Assembly (NCBI GenBank): GCA_034509735.1
Contig: JACGWO010000011.1
Span: 16,901,573 to 16,965,572 of the forward strand
Direction: 5' to 3'
Source of the DNA: Sesamum alatum
Taxonomy: Eukaryota; Streptophyta; Magnoliopsida; Lamiales; Pedaliaceae
Length of the DNA stretch: 64,000 bases
Of this stretch, positions 59,096-64,000 are shown piece after piece. Numbering within the stretch: the first letter of the stretch is position 1; each line of letters opens with the position of its first letter. The translations under genes and the position numbers were made by a program. A model generated the notes under the pieces. It was given only the letters and a program-made list of their open reading frames with translations, was not told where the DNA came from and did no database searches.

Positions 59096-61590
59096 TGTTA
59101 GGATAGATGACCAGAAAGCCAATTGGTTTGGCATTTTGTAATCTATTTCACAACTCGATGTAATGTAATATTATGTAATGAACAAAATGAGTATCTGTAA
59201 CCATTGGTATTGTCTTTATTGTGCTCATTTACATATGTTAAAAATGTCGTTTTACATATATCACAACAAAGCCCACAAACCAGGTTAACAACTCATACAG
59301 TTGGGCCACGCATTAGATGGTGGTTATGAAACCAACTAATAAAGGGTTGGGTCTGAAGTGTTTCAAGTCGAGGACCTCGAGACAGGTCATTCTAGTCTTC
59401 CTGTATGGAGCCACCTTCTTCATCCGACATGCTCATTCCCCAGCATTAGGAAATGAACGGTGTTCCACGAGCCCCCGACTCCTTACTATCATTAGCTCTG
59501 TTGACACCAATCACAGCCGTCTCATCTAGTAGCGGTTTCTCCCCATGTTTATGGGGCAACGGATAGGCAAACTGGACTAGCCCTGCTATCCTCAGGCACG
59601 GGTTGCTACTAGTTTCTCTTATCATATATGGAAATAGATAGCCTTGTTAGAAGCCTTATTTTAAGCATTTAAATGCGTTCTTTAAGCCCTTTAAGGTCAT
59701 CGAGAGTCCTATAGAGACTTTCACAAAGAGTCGTATTCATTGGATGAGTGTCGTGTTTCATCGGTGACAGGCATGGGACACCTATACAATCTTGGTGGGT
59801 TGATCGATTGGGGTCGAACCGACTGAGCTGACTCGCGGGAATCATCATATGAAAGCCTTCAAGGCTAGATCGGTATGATTAGATTTCCCCGGTTCCGATA
59901 GTACAGGAGTAGTCCTCAAACTTGAGAAACCACGGCAGTCACGTGCACACGATGGCTGTATCTTAGATCTGGCGAGAGGTGATCATGCCGCAGTCATGTT
60001 CATTATAAGCCTTGTCCAGTGCAGTCAGAATTTGTAGCGAGGATGGTGAGTTTCAAGAAGAGGATCCATCCACTATCAATATGTGACAGAGGTATCTCCT
60101 GCATTCGGAGGCACGTTTATGCTACTTTAAACCAGTGGCCACAGTGGTTGATCGAGCAGGAAATGATTTCCTGCATCAATGCAATGAGGCATACGTAGTC
60201 TCGAGTATTAAGCATGAATGCCTAGTCAAGGATGGAAACCAACGCCCAATTCCATACCCTAGACTAAGGCCGGAGAAGGTAGACGGAAGGACCGTACCCG
60301 TACGCAATCGGCGCCTAAATGTTCACGCCAACATTCACCTAGTCTCTAGTGCCATGGACCATTCTAGACGGCCACCCATGGTAACAGGCTCCTGTTGGGC
60401 ACAAGCCCAAGTCTAGCTAAGGGTGAACGTAAAGGGTCACACACAAATCACCATAGAGATGAAGAAATTGACTTGGGGTCAATTTCAGATGATGATGATA
60501 AGTAATTGGATTACTCAAGAGATTCTCCATTGGATGGACGGGCCGATATTTTATCGGACCCTCATGTTATCGATAAATAGGATTTATCGATTAAGTAAAC
60601 AATTGAAGCTTGAATCTTTTAATTAGATTATAAGATTAATTGAAATTATTTAATTGGACCATGAATTAAATCAAATTTAATTCTTAGGCTTATTGTAATT
60701 GATTACAATAAAATCCGTTCCATTAAATCTTGGCTCAATAGAGGTGTTAATTCTAATTTTGGAATTAAAAAAAATTGGGCTTCTTCTAAAATGTGATGAC
60801 CGAATTTTGATTCTTTTGGAAGCACTAAAATCGGCCATGAAGGCCTTTGATGACTAGTTGACTTGTCTCTTTTGGAAAGAGACAAATCAATTCCAATCAA
60901 GCCTCTTTCAATTGGTATGATTAAATCATACCTTATGAAATGCTAGGCTTGATTGAAGATTCATGGGGACTGATTGGAATATATCTAAACATCTTTGGAT
61001 GGATCTAGACACATTCCAATAATCACATTAAAGTATATATCTATATGTATATGTTATCATCAAAGACAAGAGATTCATTATTCATCTTTTTCTAGAAGAA
61101 AAAAACACTCTTTCAAGCCATTCGGCCCCTCTCTCTCTCTCTCTACTCTCTAAATCCTTTTTGTTGATTCATTGATCTAGAATCAATTGAAGAACAAAGT
61201 AAAATCAAGAAGGAACATTATATTGGTAGTTGATCCCTTCTTTGATATAATCCTCTAGATCCATTATTCTCTAGCAAGAAAAACAAGATCTCTCCCGGTG
61301 TGTTGTGGATTACGTTAGAGAGTTTATAGTTTTGAACTTTGGTGAATGTTTCCGGCCGTGGAACAACGCTCGTAGCCATGCACTAAAAAAATACAAAGGT
61401 AACATTCGATTTTATGTTCTTGTAGTTTCTTTCGTTTAGTACCTATGTGCTCTATATGATATGTTGTTATTTACTATCGTATTCCACATTGAACACCCGG
61501 TTAATCACCCAAGGGGTACACCCCTTGGGATCTTTTTTATAATGCTTTAAATAACGCATTACTCGTTTCTGCTCGCGCTCCTGGGAGGAT
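59096..61590 (+). repeat. Copia 3' LTR (copy B)
   Basis: Starts TGTTAGGATAG directly after the purine tract and ends near GCTCGCGCTCC. At about 2.5 kb it is long for a copia LTR. Its last 1.6 kb match copy A at 54127-55329. The exact 3' end is uncertain. Confidence 0.65.
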
Positions 61591-62520
61591 CCGATTGTCC
61601 TTCACGGACTGGGCTGTCTAGGGCCTGATGTGGGCTACGTGGGCACAATGGCCTTGGTGCAGCGGACAAGCTAGGAGAGGACAATTGAAGTGGGCGGCCC
61701 AAACCTTCCTTGTCAAGGCTGCTACTGTTTTCATCAACCAGCCCACATACACTCGACCCAACTCCTATACCATATGCTACCTTTTCCGTTAACGGCACCA
61801 AACTGAGATTGCCCTTTCTCCTCGGGGAAACTTCCACCAACCATCGCCAACTGACTAAAATTACCGAAAATATTGTATCCGCATGGCCGCCGATCACTGG
61901 CAAAAACTATCCATGGACCCGCTAGCCAACGAGACCCTACTGAGGCACACATAAGTCGGCCAAGCCACCGGCACACTGGCCTAGAGGAGATGGTTTGGGC
62001 CACTTGTCCGCAACCAAAGACCATACGGCGTTTTCGAGCCCATTCACAAACCATTCCGAAAACTGAATGTTGCAAAATTAGCTAATATGGCCAATCTTAC
62101 TGCATAAATAACAAAAGTTAAGAAAACACTCATATGTAAACTTAAACCAAGCATTCTCCCCGAGTCTGAGCGAATATTAAGGCTGCAAGTCAGAGGCACG
62201 TGACATTAATACTAATTCGGATTGGAACGGTGTCAAAATGAGAAACATCCCGAACAAAGTATCATCCTCGAGCCAAATACCAAGCTTCTGATCAATAGAC
62301 CGAGCGACCACCATCGTACGCATGCCATATGGAAGGGCCATGTATGAACAAAAAAAAGGGATCAGTCAAGGTTTACAGTCCCTGGAGCATCGAATTCCAG
62401 TAGTGGCTGGAGCACTAACAAATTACGATCAAACGCCGAAGATCCAACGTACATTGCAAGTCAATGTCCACCATTCCCATGTCGGGCGGCACGGTGAGAG
62501 AGCAGTCTGGCCACAAGAGT
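61591..62520 (-). pseudogene. LINE ORF1 fragment, copy B
   Basis: Parallels copy A (SSSLDKEGLGRPLQLSSPSL; knuckle CYLCSKIGHIS, then a stop, then FCNIQFSEWF) and extends further upstream of ORF1 than copy A, to the Mutator-like element. It is non-functional. Confidence 0.75.
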
Positions 62521-62539
62521 CAAATGACGATTGCTAAAA

Positions 62540-64000
62540 GGGATAATTTCACTTTTGGTACCCCAGGTATGGCCTTATTTCACCTCTGGTACCCCCAGTT
62601 TCCATGTCATCAATATTGATACCCGAAGTTACCTTTTTTCATCGACCTGAGTACCTGCCGTTAGTCGGCCGTTAGAGTTAACAGTCAAAGTCACGCGTGA
62701 GTCACGTGATTATGGCAGGGGTTGTTGTCTCCCCAACTCATTTCACCTATTTGCTGAGAAAAAACGAGCGTGAGTGTTCTCTCTATGAAAAAACCCTAAA
62801 TCCCCAAATTTGAACCCCTAATTTTAATACATTTCTCCCTAAATCTCCCCACAAAACTCTCTTTTCTACCGTGTAAGTAGTGAATCAACCACAAACAACC
62901 GATTACTTTTGAAGTTTGGCGAAGTCGACGGTGAATCGAAGGGCATGGCGAGGAGAAGACAACCGGAGTCGATCGATGTCCCTCAATACGGTATGTTTTC
63001 AGTCTAGTGGATGCGAATGGGTTTCAAAAATTAGGATATAAAATGGGTTTCAGAAATTTAGGAGGAAATGAAATGGGTTTATGAAATTAGGGTTTATACA
63101 ATTTAATTTTGGGGCTTTTTCGAAACTTATGGCTTCTGATGAAATTTGTATGCAATTTGTATTTCTGATGAAATTTGTATGAAATTATGCTGTAATTTGT
63201 ATGAAATTATGCTGGAATTTGTATTTGCTGGAATCTTGCAGTATGTATTTTGCTGAATTGCTGAAATTCTGTTTTTTTTTTCTTTTTTTGGTTATTCTTA
63301 TGTAGATCCACAGCATGAAGCTACAATGATTAGCATAAAAATTTACCATGGGGGTATAATGAACACTGAACCACTCAGGCACTATATAGGGGGACAAGTT
63401 GATTTTTTTGATTATGTGGATTTGGAAATGTTTGGGTTAATTGAGATGAATGAGTTTGTTGAAGAATTAGGATATGATAAACAAAAGGTTAGATTATGGC
63501 ATCAATTTGGGCACAGCCTACATTTGGGCAGTGTTTGTCTTGAGACAGACACTGATGTATATGGGATAATCAACCACCTACAGAAGAGCAGGGTAGTTGA
63601 AATTTATTTGGAACATTTAGATGAACCTGAGATTGACCTATCTTTCCTTGATAATATCAATCTTTCTGATCCTGATCCCATTCCCAGCCAGTCTAGTGAG
63701 TTAGAATGTGATGATTTTGAGGATAGTGATTATGACATGGATGAGGATGACAGGTTGTTTGAGAAGTGGGTAGATCATGATGTAGAGTTTGATGGTGAGG
63801 TGGGGCAGGGTAATTCTGTTGATAACCAAATGTTAAGTGAGGAGATGCAGAATATGATAAAAGGAGAGCACAGTGAAGGAGGGGCAGACAGTGATGATTT
63901 TTCAGAGTGTGCATGGATCCGATGAAGATATAGGGACCAAATTTCCCAAATATAATCCCAGAACAGAAAATAAAAACCCTGATTTGAGCCTTGGCCTTGT
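62540..64000 (+). mobile_element. Mutator-like element (MULE), left part
   Basis: Starts GGGATAATTTCACTTTTGGT, a terminus type I associate with plant MULEs, followed by about 200 bp of repeat-like terminal DNA and a transposase gene start. The right end lies beyond the window. Confidence 0.65.
62945..63925 (+). CDS. MULE transposase, N-terminal part (PB1-like domain), frameshifted
   Basis: Exon 62945-62990 (MARRRQPESIDVPQY) joins by a GT-AG intron to 63306 onward, in frame. The second exon carries a PB1-like domain of Mutator-like transposases (MISIKIYHGGIMN, YIGGQVDFFDYVD, MNEFVEELGYD, VVEIYLEHLD), then an acidic linker. The frame ends at 63925, but the next frame from 63915 reads GSDEDIGTKFPKYNPRTENK and NPDLSLGL, the usual continuation towards the MULE DNA-binding and transposase domains. 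A single-base shift near 63910 therefore breaks it. The protein would bind element ends in the nucleus and catalyse transposition. The remainder is outside the window. Confidence 0.7.

Overview
This window is nuclear DNA of a flowering plant, probably a eudicot. The evidence is an intron-containing proteinaceous RNase P gene, a FAR1-family gene, an NFD6-type small mitochondrial protein gene, a cytosolic-type tRNA-Ala, and dense plant retrotransposons and MITEs in AT-rich spacers. I cannot name the species.

Four host loci look real. They are tRNA-Ala(AGC) at 496-568 (minus); a FAR1-related DNA-binding protein with a C-terminal coiled coil (exons 10182-10281, 11053-11597, 17770-17982, with a 6.2 kb second intron); an NFD6/NOXY-like mitochondrial small protein (28349-28506, 28627-28745, 31074-31093, ending in a 20-nt coding exon); and a PRORP (protein-only RNase P) of about 888 residues in seven exons (39288-44564) whose catalytic Asp spacing matches the family and which contains one GC-AG intron. 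They do not form an operon or cluster.

Most of the rest is transposable-element material, much of it nested. 1730-6502 is a gag-only LTR element with a perfect GTGTA target duplication, a PPT and an internal minisatellite; a foldback element sits in its 3' LTR. 8213-9921 is a Harbinger-like element (TAA duplication) carrying fragments of two unrelated host genes, ribosomal P2 and OST3/OST6. 19902-21093 is a GC-rich solo LTR with a CATGG duplication, inside what looks like a copia LTR remnant. 22322-27888 is a degenerate L1-type LINE with a 13-bp duplication. 34843-37271 is a LINE ORF1 relic, followed by a 90-bp retroposon tail with a duplication of about 24 bp.

From 44.9 kb onward there is a gag relic, a 3' fragment of the same gag-only LTR family, an AT-rich tandem repeat, foldback and TIR elements, and a minus-strand LINE. 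That LINE is broken by a copia element whose flanks carry duplicated LTR-plus-LINE blocks. The window ends inside a Mutator-like element (62540 onward) that encodes a PB1-like N-terminal transposase domain. All calls rest on reading the sequence; no database search was possible.
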